Part shown: positions 26,517 to 35,269 of the stretch, piece after piece | Layout: every line of letters begins with the position of its first letter | How positions within the stretch are numbered: the first letter of the stretch is position 1 | Assembly: GCF_028682175.1 (NCBI RefSeq) | Contig: NZ_JANHKS010000005.1 | Location: 62,001 to 126,000 of the forward strand | Source: Pseudomonas putida | GTDB taxonomy: Bacteria > Pseudomonadota > Gammaproteobacteria > Pseudomonadales > Pseudomonadaceae | Direction: 5' to 3' | Length of the DNA: 64,000 nucleotides | Position numbers and translations under genes: made by a program | The notes under the pieces: generated by a model | What the model saw: the letters and a program-made list of their open reading frames with translations, nothing else | What the model was told of the DNA's origin: nothing | The model's database searches: none

Positions 26517-28016
26517 ATGAAATCAAAGAAAAAAGTCAGCCCCATCGGGTTGCAGGACATCACCATCGTCGACGACGCGAAGATGCGCAAGGCGATCACC
26601 GCAGCGGCCCTGGGCAACGCCATGGAGTGGTTCGACTTCGGCGTCTACGGCTTCGTCGCGTATGTACTGGGCAAGGTGTTCTTTCCCGGCGCCGACCCAA
26701 GCGTGCAGATGGTGGCGGCACTGGCGACCTTCTCGGTGCCGTTCCTGATCAGGCCGCTGGGCGGGCTGTTCTTCGGTGCCCTGGGCGACAAGTACGGGCG
26801 CCAGAAAGTGCTGGCGGCGACCATTATCATCATGTCCCTGAGCACCTTCGCCATCGGCCTGATCCCCTCCTACGCCTCGATTGGCATCTGGGCGCCCATC
26901 CTGTTGCTGCTGGCCAAGATGGCCCAGGGCTTCTCGGTGGGCGGCGAGTACACCGGCGCGTCGATCTTCGTCGCCGAGTATGCACCCGACCGCAAGCGCG
27001 GCTTTCTCGGGAGTTGGCTGGATTTCGGCTCGATTGCCGGTTTCGTCCTCGGCGCGGGCCTGGTGGTGATGATTTCCACCTTCCTGGGTCAGGAGAAGTT
27101 CGAGGAATGGGGCTGGCGCCTGCCGTTCTTCCTCGCCCTGCCCTTGGGGATGCTCGGGCTGTACCTGCGTAACGCACTGGAAGAAACCCCGGCCTTTCAG
27201 CAGCACGTGGACAAGCTCGAACAGGGCGACCGCGAAGGCCTGTCCCATGGTCCGAAGGTCTCGTTCAAGGAAGTGGCGACCAAGCATTGGCGCAGCCTGA
27301 TGACCTGTATCGGCATCGTGGTCGCGACCAACGTGACGTATTACATGCTGCTGACGTACATGCCCAGCTACCTGTCGCACAACCTGCATTACAGCGAAGA
27401 CCGCGGGGTGCTGATCATCATCGCGATCATGGTCGGCATGCTGTTCGTGCAGCCTTTGATCGGTTTCATCAGCGACAAGATCGGCCGCAAGCCCTTCATC
27501 ATTGTCGGCAGCGTTGCGCTGTTCATCCTGGCCATTCCGGCGTTCATGCTGATCAACAGCGGCAAGATCGGGGTGATCTTCGCAGGGCTGCTGATTCTGG
27601 CAGTGGTGCTGAACTTTTTCATCGGCGTGATGGCGTCTACCCTGCCCGCGATGTTCCCCACGCACATCCGCTACAGCGCCCTGGCCAGCGCGTTCAACGT
27701 TTCGGTGCTGATTGCCGGCCTGACGCCCACCCTCGCCGCCTGGCTGGTGGAAAGCACCAACAACCTCTACATGCCGGCGTACTACCTGATGGTGGTCGCG
27801 GTGATTGGCCTGGCCACCGGGGTGACCATGAAGGAAACCGCCAACAAGCCGTTGCGCGGTGCAGCGCCTGCAGCCTCGGACCTCGAGGAAGCCAAGGAAC
27901 TGCTGCAGGAACACCACGACAATATCGAACAGAAGATCGAAGACATCGATACCCAGATCGCCGAGCTTGAGGCCAAGCGCAAGGAGCTGGTGCAGCAACA
28001 CCCTCGCATCGATTGA
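26517..28016 (+). CDS. proP: ProP-type proline/glycine betaine MFS symporter
   Basis: This 499-residue protein has 12 membrane segments. ALGNAMEWFDFGVYGFVA opens TM1 and DKYGRQKVLA follows TM2, both typical of the metabolite:H+ symporter group with ProP. The last 45 residues (LEEAKELLQEHHDNIEQKIE onward) are a heptad coiled coil, as in osmosensory ProP of E. coli. I chose the ATG at 26517 over a GTG at 26508. It probably imports compatible solutes on hyperosmotic shock. It is divergent from the OsmC-YcaO gene with a 250-bp gap. Confidence 0.87.
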   Translation: MKSKKKVSPIGLQDITIVDDAKMRKAITAAALGNAMEWFDFGVYGFVAYVLGKVFFPGADPSVQMVAALATFSVPFLIRPLGGLFFGALGDKYGRQKVLAATIIIMSLSTFAIGLIPSYASIGIWAPILLLLAKMAQGFSVGGEYTGASIFVAEYAPDRKRGFLGSWLDFGSIAGFVLGAGLVVMISTFLGQEKFEEWGWRLPFFLALPLGMLGLYLRNALEETPAFQQHVDKLEQGDREGLSHGPKVSFKEVATKHWRSLMTCIGIVVATNVTYYMLLTYMPSYLSHNLHYSEDRGVLIIIAIMVGMLFVQPLIGFISDKIGRKPFIIVGSVALFILAIPAFMLINSGKIGVIFAGLLILAVVLNFFIGVMASTLPAMFPTHIRYSALASAFNVSVLIAGLTPTLAAWLVESTNNLYMPAYYLMVVAVIGLATGVTMKETANKPLRGAAPAASDLEEAKELLQEHHDNIEQKIEDIDTQIAELEAKRKELVQQHPRID

Positions 28017-28023
28017 TGCTGAA

Positions 28024-28053
28024 CCGCTGCCGCGCACAGAGGCGCGGCAGCGG
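28024..28053. terminator. Strong intergenic hairpin between convergent genes
   Basis: CCGCTGCCGCGC, loop ACAGAG, GCGCGGCAGCGG: a perfect 12-bp stem between the 3' ends of proP and ridA. Neither side has a T-run, so termination on its own is uncertain; it may stabilise both 3' ends. Confidence 0.5.
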
Positions 28054-28058
28054 GCACA

Positions 28059-28412
28059 TCAGCCTGCCGCCACCACCGTGATTTCCACCAGCAGATCAGG
28101 CGCCGCCAGTCGCGATTCAACCGTGGCGCGGGCAGGTGCGTGGCCTTCCGGTGCCCAGGCATCCCACACCTCGTTCATGCCGGCAAAGTTGGCTGCGATG
28201 TCCGACAGCCATACCTGAGCACTGAGAATGCGGGTCTTGTCCAGGCCGGCCTTGGCCAGATAGTTGTCGATCTTCTCCAGTACCTGCGCGGTCTGGCCCT
28301 TGATGTCCAGGCTGCGGTCGGTTGCGGTCTGCCCGCCCAGGAACGTGAAGCCGTTGCATTGCACGACGCGGCTCATGCGTTGGTTGGTTTCGATACGGGT
28401 GATTTCCAGCAT
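28059..28412 (-). CDS. RidA-family enamine/imine deaminase
   Basis: This 117-residue protein is of the YjgF/RidA type. QVWLSDIAANFAGMNEVWDAW and GHAPARATVESRLAAPDLLVEI hold the conserved Arg and the C-terminal Glu region. RidA proteins hydrolyse reactive enamine/imine intermediates released by amino-acid oxidases. It is the last gene of the nine-gene operon, 9 bp after the FAD oxidase gene, which fits disposal of an imine product. Confidence 0.88.
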   Translation of the reverse strand: MLEITRIETNQRMSRVVQCNGFTFLGGQTATDRSLDIKGQTAQVLEKIDNYLAKAGLDKTRILSAQVWLSDIAANFAGMNEVWDAWAPEGHAPARATVESRLAAPDLLVEITVVAAG

Positions 28413-28421
28413 GTGAACTCC

Positions 28422-29603
28422 TCAATGGTTGGTAATGGGTGCAGCGTGTTGATGGGTGGCCAGCGCGTCGGCACTGGTTGTCCTGGTGAAGCGGTCGATG
28501 GCGAAGGCCGCAAGGGAAATGTCCGAGTGCTCGCCGAGAATCTGCTGGGCCAGGCGTCTGCCGGTGCCGGGGCCCATCTGGAATCCGCTGCCGCAGAAGC
28601 CGAACGAGTAACTGAGTTTGCTCGCCTTGCGGCTGGCGCCGATCACCGGAAGATCGTCGGCGGTGAAGGCCTCGACCCCGGCCCACACACGGTTGACGCC
28701 CAGGTGCTTCAGGTGCGGGAACAGGTCGGTCACGGTGCGCGCACTGGTGCCCAGACGGGTCATGTCGACCTCGCCATGGCGGGCCGGAAAATCCAGCGCG
28801 CCGATCAGCTTGCCGCCGATGACCACGGTGCCGTTGGCGAACTGCTTGAACGACAGCGCACGCCCGGTGGCTCCCAGGGTTGGCGCACAAAAGGGCGCTA
28901 CCCGATGGGTGACCATCAGCATCAGCCCCTCGGGATGCGCAGGCACCGGCTCGCCCACTTGCGCCGCCAGCTCCTGCGCCCAGGCCCCGGCGGTAATCAC
29001 CAGATGCTCGGCGCTGAACACCGCGGCAGGCGTCACGACTTTCCACTGACTGCCGCTTTGTTCGATGTACTGCGCCTTGGTGCCTTCCAGCACCTGCACA
29101 CCGAGTTTTTCAGCGGCCAGACGAAACGCCGTCACGGTTCTGAACGGCAGCGCATAGCCGTCATCCTTGACCCAGATGCCGCCCACCACATGACGGGCCA
29201 CAGTGGGGATGATCTCGAACACCTGCTGCTGGTCGATCAGCACTTCATGATCGAAACCCAGCGCCTGAAGCTGCTGCACCCGGCGTCTGCACTCCTCCAG
29301 TTCGGCTGGGTTTTCCGCGAGTTTCAGTTGGCCGCTGGCGACGAAACCGCCGTCGTCGCCCAGCACGCTTCCAAGTTCGTGCCACAGCTCGCGGGACGAC
29401 AGCGCCAACGGGATTTCCGCCGTGTGCCGGCCCAGCGTGCGCACCCCTCCGGCGTTGACACCTGAGGCATGACGGGCGCAGTAATCGGCTTCCAGCACCG
29501 TCACCTTGACCCCGCGCAGCGCCAGGTGAAACGCGGTACTGAGACCATGAATGCCGCCGCCGATCACCAGCACATCGCTTTGCCGAGTGCTCTTACTATT
29601 CAC
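28422..29603 (-). CDS. FAD-dependent amine/amino-acid oxidoreductase (DAO family)
   Basis: This 393-residue protein has DVLVIGGGIHGLSTAFHLAL at the N-terminus (GxGxxG FAD site) and a C-terminal GFCGSGFQMGPGTGRRLAQ. It resembles sarcosine oxidase beta and D-amino-acid dehydrogenase subunits. Start: a GTG at 29601-29603 (VNSKSTRQSD), overlapping the stop of the upstream gene by 8 bp; an open frame further upstream would run deep into that gene. It is probably a second oxidation step on the product of the adjacent three-subunit oxidase, or an alternative catalytic subunit. Confidence 0.82.
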   Translation of the reverse strand: MNSKSTRQSDVLVIGGGIHGLSTAFHLALRGVKVTVLEADYCARHASGVNAGGVRTLGRHTAEIPLALSSRELWHELGSVLGDDGGFVASGQLKLAENPAELEECRRRVQQLQALGFDHEVLIDQQQVFEIIPTVARHVVGGIWVKDDGYALPFRTVTAFRLAAEKLGVQVLEGTKAQYIEQSGSQWKVVTPAAVFSAEHLVITAGAWAQELAAQVGEPVPAHPEGLMLMVTHRVAPFCAPTLGATGRALSFKQFANGTVVIGGKLIGALDFPARHGEVDMTRLGTSARTVTDLFPHLKHLGVNRVWAGVEAFTADDLPVIGASRKASKLSYSFGFCGSGFQMGPGTGRRLAQQILGEHSDISLAAFAIDRFTRTTSADALATHQHAAPITNH

Positions 29604-30972
29604 CGGCAAGCTCTCCCAGTGTGATCGGCTTGATTGGCGGGCGAATCCGGTAATAGCCGACTTCCGACGCCGATACGCCGCGCGCCTTGGCAATGACTTC
29701 AGTGACCGTCAGGCCGCACATGCGCCCCTGGCACGGCCCCATGCCGCAACGTCCGAAGGATTTGGCCTGGTTCGGCCCGGTGCAGCCCAGCGCCACGAAC
29801 TGGCGCAGTTCGCCGGCCGTGACTTCTTCGCAGCGGCACACCATGACCTCGTCGGCGGGGATGCGATTGGCTTCCTTGGGCTGGTACAGGGCATCGAGGA
29901 ACGGCCGGATGCGCAGGTTCGACTCAAGCCTTGCGCGAAGCGGCTCGGCGCGATAATCGCGCTGGGCGTCACTGAGGGTGCCCATTTGCCGGGCGATGCC
30001 CAATGCGGCCAGCTCGCCTTGCACCGCAGCCGCTTGGGCGCCGCCGATACCGGCGCCATCGCCTGCCACATAGATGCCGGGTACATCCAGCGCGCCCCAG
30101 GGGTCGACCTTGGGACTGAAGCACAATTGATCCACGTCCCAGTGATGACTTGCGCGCAACGACTGGCTGAACTGGATGTTCGGCACCACACCCTGGTGCA
30201 GCAACACGCAACGAGTCGCCACCCGCTGAGCCTTGCCGCCGACGGTGAAGACCAGCGCGCGAGCGGCCTCCTCGCCTTCAATGGCCAGTTGCTCGGCGCC
30301 GGTATAATGGGCGATGCCGGCGCTGCGCAGGCCGCGCATCAGGTCCAGCCCTTTGCGCAGGTAAGGCCAGGCGCGCAATGCGGCAAACAGGTGACGCCGC
30401 GCACGCCAGTAGTCTTCGGGGCGGGTGGTGTCGACCAGTGCCTTGATCGGCACACCCGCGCGCAGGTATTGCCAGCCCAGCAGGTACAGCAACGGCCCGC
30501 AGCCGGCCAGCACCACCGGCTCGCTCGGCGCAAGGCCTGAGCTTTTCAGGAGGATCTGCGCCGCGCCCGCGGTCATCACACCTGGCAAGGTCCAGCCCGG
30601 AATCGGAAAAGGTCGCTCCATGGCGCCGGTGGCCAGCAGCACCGCCCTGGCCTGCAAGGTATGCAGGCGCCCGTCGCGCAGGTAGCTGACCTGATGATCG
30701 CGGGTCACTTGCCACACCGCCGCGCCCTTCTCGTACTGGACGCTGGACGCGGCCAGCGCTTGCGCCAACTCGTTGCCATGGGCGTAATCGGGACCAAGCA
30801 TGTCGCGACGGCCCAGCGGCGCCAGGGTGATGCCCCGGTAAATCTGCCCGCCTGGGCTGCCCTGCTCGTCCAGCAACACCACTTGCAACCCGGAGCGGGC
30901 CAGCGCCACGGCGCCCGACATACCGGCAGCACCGGCCCCTACGACCACCACATCGACATTGACCGGATTCAT
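29596..30972 (-). CDS. HcnB/opine-oxidase-A-like FAD/NAD(P) subunit
   Basis: This 458-residue protein has an N-terminal Rossmann FAD site (VVVVGAGAAGMSGAVALARS), a second nucleotide-binding region (PVVLAGCGPLLYLLG near 150), GIYVAGDGAGIGG, and at 379-419 a BFD-like Cys cluster (CRCEEV ... GRCGMGPCQGRMCG) for a [2Fe-2S] centre. This is the layout of HcnB and of the alpha subunit of opine/octopine/nopaline oxidases. The start at 30972 overlaps the stop of the ferredoxin-like subunit gene (ATGA). No HcnA/B/C-specific residue decides against an opine-type role. Confidence 0.83.
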   Translation of the reverse strand: MNPVNVDVVVVGAGAAGMSGAVALARSGLQVVLLDEQGSPGGQIYRGITLAPLGRRDMLGPDYAHGNELAQALAASSVQYEKGAAVWQVTRDHQVSYLRDGRLHTLQARAVLLATGAMERPFPIPGWTLPGVMTAGAAQILLKSSGLAPSEPVVLAGCGPLLYLLGWQYLRAGVPIKALVDTTRPEDYWRARRHLFAALRAWPYLRKGLDLMRGLRSAGIAHYTGAEQLAIEGEEAARALVFTVGGKAQRVATRCVLLHQGVVPNIQFSQSLRASHHWDVDQLCFSPKVDPWGALDVPGIYVAGDGAGIGGAQAAAVQGELAALGIARQMGTLSDAQRDYRAEPLRARLESNLRIRPFLDALYQPKEANRIPADEVMVCRCEEVTAGELRQFVALGCTGPNQAKSFGRCGMGPCQGRMCGLTVTEVIAKARGVSASEVGYYRIRPPIKPITLGELAGE

Positions 30973-31322
30973 GGGTGCACCTCGAACGTCTCGACATCCA
31001 CGGGCGCGAACATCAGGTCGCGAGCGCCTTCCTGAGAGCGGATGCGCATGCCCTCGCTGACCTCGATCAGGCAACTCTGGCGATTGGGCACGCCATCGAT
31101 CTCCACCAGGCATTCGAAGCACACGCCCATCATGCAATAGGGTGCGCGCGGGGACTCGCTGACCGGCGTGGCGCGAAACCGGCCGATCCCGGACATCAGC
31201 AATGCCGCCGCGACACTGGTGCCTGCCGGAACATTCAGGGGTTGTTCGTTGAAAGTCAGGCTCACGGTGCGTGTCGACCTGACCTCACTCATGACCGGTT
31301 GAAACAACGGTTCAGTGCGCAT
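30969..31322 (-). CDS. (2Fe-2S) ferredoxin-like subunit, HcnA/opine-oxidase-C type
   Basis: This 117-residue protein has Cys63, Cys68, Cys71 and Cys84 in PYCMMGVCFECLVEI and RQSCLIE, the plant-type [2Fe-2S] pattern of the small subunit in HcnABC-like and opine-oxidase enzymes. AAGGTG lies ten bases before the ATG at 31322. It sits between the two FAD subunits, overlapping both genes, so the three form one complex (inference from the family). Confidence 0.85.
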   Translation of the reverse strand: MRTEPLFQPVMSEVRSTRTVSLTFNEQPLNVPAGTSVAAALLMSGIGRFRATPVSESPRAPYCMMGVCFECLVEIDGVPNRQSCLIEVSEGMRIRSQEGARDLMFAPVDVETFEVHP

Positions 31323-32454
31323 GGGAAAACACCTTGTCAGTCAGGAAACGGTCGCCGGTAAACACCCCCAGCTCCTCGGGTTGCTCGCCGCCCATGATCC
31401 ACGGCGCGATGCGCAGGGCGTGGGCGGCAGCCAGGGTCACGCCGCTGTGGCAGGTGACCACGAACGCCCCCGGATGCAGCGGCGACTGCTGGTAAATCGG
31501 AAAGCCATCGGGGCTCATGACCCGCAGCGCGCCCCAGGCCCGCACCAGCCGCACCTGGCTCAGCAGCGGGAAGGTCGAGACGCCGCGCCGGGCGATTTTC
31601 GCCAGCACCTCGGTGGTGGTGCGATCGTCGAACCCCACCTCCTCCATCGAGTCACCCAGTTGCACGGTGCCCTCGTCGGTCTGGCGCACATTGATGGTCG
31701 GGTAGTCGAGAAACGGCCGGACCCGCTCGCTGACCAGCACCTGCCCGCGGTTGGGCGCCACCGGCGCATGCAGTCCCACCTGTCGGGCCAGGCCCGGATT
31801 GCCAAGCCCCGCCGCCAGCACGATCCGCGGCGCGATGAAGCGACGCTGGCCAGCCGTAACGCAGAACTCGCCCGCCGCGCAATCGATACGATCCACCTGC
31901 ACCCCACCGATCAGCCGCCCACCACGGGCCTGGGTCGATGCGTGCAATGCCCGCAGCAGTTTCAGCGGATTGACGTGGCCGTCCTGGGGCGTATAGCTGG
32001 CGCCCACCACCGCCGGGCCGATCAGCGGCAGGCGGGCCTTGAGGTCTGCGGCGTCGAGCATCTGGAACGGGTAGTCGCCCAGCGCATCCTGCAGGGTTTG
32101 CAGCCGTGTCTGGCGCTCAAGCATTTCGTCATCGCTGAAGCACATGTGAAAGCCACCCTGCTGCCTGAGCTGCACATCGACGCCGCCATCGCCCAGCAGC
32201 ATCTGGGCAAACCCCGCCCAGCGCGCCGCAGACGACCGCGTCCAGCGCGAATAGTCCGGCAGGTCGTGGCCCTTGCCCTGCACCCAGACCAGCCCGAAAT
32301 TGCCCCGCGAGGCACGGAAGGCATCGTCGCCCTGATCCAGCACCAGGGTGTCCGCCCCGTTGCGCGCCAGGCCGTAGGCCACCGCCGTGCCGACCAGGCC
32401 GCCACCAATCACGATCACGTCCGCCTGGGTGACGCCGTTTGCATCCTGGCTCAT
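31312..32454 (-). CDS. HcnC/opine-oxidase-B-like FAD subunit
   Basis: This 380-residue DAO-family protein has VIVIGGGLVGTAVAYGLARN (FAD site, GGGLVG at 17-22) and a C-terminal GAFVVTCHSGVTLAAAHALR. In the family this subunit carries the amine-oxidising site; HcnC acts on glycine, opine oxidase B on N-carboxyalkyl amino acids. The start overlaps the stop of the permease gene. The presence of a specific importer in the same operon argues for a scavenged substrate and against cyanide production. Confidence 0.83.
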   Translation of the reverse strand: MSQDANGVTQADVIVIGGGLVGTAVAYGLARNGADTLVLDQGDDAFRASRGNFGLVWVQGKGHDLPDYSRWTRSSAARWAGFAQMLLGDGGVDVQLRQQGGFHMCFSDDEMLERQTRLQTLQDALGDYPFQMLDAADLKARLPLIGPAVVGASYTPQDGHVNPLKLLRALHASTQARGGRLIGGVQVDRIDCAAGEFCVTAGQRRFIAPRIVLAAGLGNPGLARQVGLHAPVAPNRGQVLVSERVRPFLDYPTINVRQTDEGTVQLGDSMEEVGFDDRTTTEVLAKIARRGVSTFPLLSQVRLVRAWGALRVMSPDGFPIYQQSPLHPGAFVVTCHSGVTLAAAHALRIAPWIMGGEQPEELGVFTGDRFLTDKVFSHAH

Positions 32455-33248
32455 TTGCCTTCTCCGATCAGTACCCGATCCAGCCCGACCAGCCGGTCCA
32501 ATACCAGCATCAACAGCAGCGTGCCGAGGATCAGCACCGTGGACACTGCGGTGATCAAGGGGTCGATGGTCTGGGAAATCTGGTTGTACATCGCCACTGG
32601 CAACGTGGTGGTGCCCGGCGTGGCGACGAAAACGGTCATGGTCAGCTCATCGAAACTCTGGATGAACGCCAGCATCCAGCCACCGATCACACCGGTGCGG
32701 ATGCGCGGCAACACCACCCGATAAAAGGCCTTCCAGCGCGTGGCGCCCAGCGACAGCGCGGCGTGCTCGATGTCGCGCTCAAGGCCGATGGTCGACGCCA
32801 GCGTCAGGCGCAGTGCATAAGGCAGCACTACGATCACGTGGGTCAGGGTCAGGGCCCAGAGCGAGCCGCCGATGTGCGCCAAGGAAAAGAAGCGCAAAAA
32901 AGCGATGCCCAGCACCACCGACGGAATCATCAGCGGCGACAGCAGAAAGCCGGTCAGCGCGCCACGCCCGGGAAAGTCGTAGCGACTGATCGCCAGTGCC
33001 GCGGGAATCGCCAGCAGCGCGGCAATGGTGGCCGACGCCAGGCCCAGCTTGATCGACAGCATGAAGGCGTCGAGCATTTCCTGGTTTTCCAGCAACGCCC
33101 GGAACCAGCGCAGCGACAGGCCGTCGGTGGGCAACGAGAGATAGCCCTTGCTGGTGAACGCCATGACCATCACCACCACCAGCGGCGCAACGATGAAGGT
33201 GACGAAAGCAGCATGAAACAGCAGCGAGAAAAATCCGTTCTTGTGCAT
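32451..33248 (-). CDS. ABC transporter permease, PotC-like
   Basis: This 265-residue inner-membrane protein has six membrane segments and the binding-protein-dependent transport motif EHAALSLGATRWKAFYRVVLPRI (EAA loop). It belongs to the PotC side of polyamine/opine-family importers. It pairs with the next permease, and the gap between their genes is 6 bp. Confidence 0.87.
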   Translation of the reverse strand: MHKNGFFSLLFHAAFVTFIVAPLVVVMVMAFTSKGYLSLPTDGLSLRWFRALLENQEMLDAFMLSIKLGLASATIAALLAIPAALAISRYDFPGRGALTGFLLSPLMIPSVVLGIAFLRFFSLAHIGGSLWALTLTHVIVVLPYALRLTLASTIGLERDIEHAALSLGATRWKAFYRVVLPRIRTGVIGGWMLAFIQSFDELTMTVFVATPGTTTLPVAMYNQISQTIDPLITAVSTVLILGTLLLMLVLDRLVGLDRVLIGEGK

Positions 33249-33254
33249 GGTCGT

Positions 33255-34127
33255 CTACTCGAAGACTTGCTTGAAGCGGCGCTCGGCCAGCTTGCTGCAA
33301 CCCAGGATGATGACAAGGTTGGCCACCAGCAGAAGCATCGCGATGGCTGCGCCCAGGGGCCAGTTGAGGGTGCCGAGGAACTCGTCATAGGCTGCGGTGG
33401 CCACCACTTTCAGGCGCCGTCCGCCGATGATCGCAGGGGTGGCGAAGGCCGAGGCTGCGAGGGCGAACACGATGATCGACCCGGAGAGCACGCCCGGCAT
33501 GATCTGCGGCAGGATGATCCGGCGAAACACCGTCAGCCTGGAGGCGCCCAGCGACAACCCGGCCCACTCCACTTGCAGGTCCAGGCGCTGCAACGTCGCC
33601 CACACCGCAATCACCATGAACGGCACCAGCACGTGGGTCAGGGCGATGATCACGCCGACCTGGGTGAACAGCATCTTCACCGGTTGCTCGGTGATGCCCA
33701 GTGCTTGCAGGGCGTCGTTGATCAGGCCGTTATTGCCCAGCAGAATCGCCCAGCCAAGGGTGCGTACCACCACCGAAATCAGCAGCGGACCCAGCACCAC
33801 CAGCAGGAACAATGAGCGCCAGCGCGGCGCCATCCGCGCGATGATGATGGTCTCGGGAATGCCCAGCAGCACGCACAGCACCGTAACCGCCAGCGCCATG
33901 CCGCCGGTGCGCAGGAAGATGTCGTGGAAATAGCTGTCCTTGAACACCTCCAGGTAATTGCCCAGGCTGTAGGCCGGGATCACGCCTTCGGTGTCACTGA
34001 ACAGGTTCAGCGACAGCACGGCGGTGAGCATCAGGGGCGCCAGCAGCAGCGCGATGAACACCAGCAGCGCCGGGCCGCTGAGAATCCAGGGCGCGGCGCC
34101 GACGTGTTCGGCGTCATACCTGGCCAT
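33255..34127 (-). CDS. ABC transporter permease, PotB-like
   Basis: This 290-residue inner-membrane protein has six membrane segments and the EAA loop VEWAGLSLGASRLTVFRRII. I chose the ATG at 34127 (MARYDAEHVG), which overlaps the end of the ATPase gene by 14 bp; the open frame upstream continues inside that gene and is not needed. It forms the importer channel with the PotC-like subunit. Confidence 0.86.
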   Translation of the reverse strand: MARYDAEHVGAAPWILSGPALLVFIALLLAPLMLTAVLSLNLFSDTEGVIPAYSLGNYLEVFKDSYFHDIFLRTGGMALAVTVLCVLLGIPETIIIARMAPRWRSLFLLVVLGPLLISVVVRTLGWAILLGNNGLINDALQALGITEQPVKMLFTQVGVIIALTHVLVPFMVIAVWATLQRLDLQVEWAGLSLGASRLTVFRRIILPQIMPGVLSGSIIVFALAASAFATPAIIGGRRLKVVATAAYDEFLGTLNWPLGAAIAMLLLVANLVIILGCSKLAERRFKQVFE

Positions 34128-35187
34128 GGGCGACCTCCCGATCCAGCAACCGCAGGTCGTCATCGGACCAGTCAAGCCCGACCTCGCTGCCCTCCTCCGG
34201 TGGCGGCGTGCCGAGGTTGGGCTGGGTCATGTGCACCAGGCCCAGATGACTCTCCACGGCGATCAGCCACAGGTTGCCGAGGAACACCCGCAGGCGGATG
34301 CGCCCGCTGATACGGCCACTGCCCGAGGCCGTCAGGCGGATCTTTTCCGGGCGGATGTAGACGTTGACGTCATTGCCCAGCGAGCGGTCCTCGTGGGGTA
34401 CGTGCAGCAGGGTGTCGTGGACCTGCACATGGCAGCAGCGGGCGTTGCGCAATTGCACGGCGCCGGCAAAGGCGTTGGTCTTGCCCAGAAACGCCGAGGC
34501 GAACGGCGAATGGGGCCGTTCGTAGGCCTCGAACGGCGTGTCGATCTGCACGATGCGACCCTTGTGCATCACGGCGATGCGGTCGCTCATGGTCATGGCC
34601 TCGACCTGGTCGTGGGTCACCAGAATCGTGGTAATGCCCAACTCGCGCTGGATCGAGCGCAGTTCGATGTGCATCTCTTCGCGCAGCTTGGCGTCGAGGT
34701 TGGACATGGGCTCGTCGAGCAGCAACAGGTTGGGCCGGATCGCCAGCGCCCGGGCAATCGCCACCCGCTGACGCTGCCCGCCCGAGAGCGCCTTGGGGTA
34801 ACGCTCCCCCAGCCCGCCCAGGCGCACCAGATCCAGTGCTTCATCGATGCGTTTCTTGCGTTCGGCCTTGGGCACGCCGCGCATCTCCAGGCCAAAACTG
34901 ATGTTCTGCGCCACGGTCATGTGCGGAAACAGCGCATAGCTCTGAAAGACGATGCCCAGCCCGCGCTGCTCGGGACGGACGTGGGTGATGTCGCGCCCGT
35001 CGAGGACGATCCGCCCTTCGGTGGGCTGCACGAAACCGGCGATCGATTGCAGGGTGGTGGTCTTGCCGCAGCCGGAAGGCCCGAGCAGCGCGATGAACTC
35101 GCCGTGCCGGACTTCCAGGTTCAAACCGTCAATGGCCTTGAAACTGCCGTAGCTCTTGACGATGCCTTCGAGTGTTAGAAATGCCAT
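34114..35187 (-). CDS. ABC transporter ATPase, PotA-like
   Basis: This 357-residue protein has Walker A GPSGCGKTT (36-44), signature LSGGQ (134-138) and Walker B LLLLDEP (154-160), then a TOBE domain at the C-terminus (about 280-345). I chose the ATG at 35187 (MAFLTLEGIV). The 82 bp before it contain a hairpin and separate it from the binding-protein gene. Confidence 0.88.
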   Translation of the reverse strand: MAFLTLEGIVKSYGSFKAIDGLNLEVRHGEFIALLGPSGCGKTTTLQSIAGFVQPTEGRIVLDGRDITHVRPEQRGLGIVFQSYALFPHMTVAQNISFGLEMRGVPKAERKKRIDEALDLVRLGGLGERYPKALSGGQRQRVAIARALAIRPNLLLLDEPMSNLDAKLREEMHIELRSIQRELGITTILVTHDQVEAMTMSDRIAVMHKGRIVQIDTPFEAYERPHSPFASAFLGKTNAFAGAVQLRNARCCHVQVHDTLLHVPHEDRSLGNDVNVYIRPEKIRLTASGSGRISGRIRLRVFLGNLWLIAVESHLGLVHMTQPNLGTPPPEEGSEVGLDWSDDDLRLLDREVAHGQV

Positions 35188-35196
35188 TGGCGTGCC

Positions 35197-35215
35197 ACGC
35201 AGGCCAGGCCTGCGT
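35197..35215 (-). other. Hairpin between binding-protein and ATPase genes
   Basis: ACGCAGGCC, centre A, GGCCTGCGT: perfect 9-base arms in the 82-bp gap after the substrate-binding-protein stop. Hairpins in this place often slow mRNA decay of the binding-protein message and so raise its level above the membrane subunits (inference). Confidence 0.5.
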
Positions 35216-35269
35216 CTCCAGGATGGTTTTCGGAAGGATCGGGGATGCCGCTGTCTGCGTGACCTGAGA

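Noticed and set aside
29596..32454. hcnABC hydrogen cyanide synthase genes
   Set aside because: The subunit types match, but the order (C-like, A-like, B-like), the cotranscribed importer and the added DAO and RidA genes point to catabolism of an imported compound.
32439..33815. 458-codon plus-strand frame opposite the two Pot-type permease genes
   Set aside because: Gln/His/Arg-rich shadow of membrane-protein codons on the other strand.
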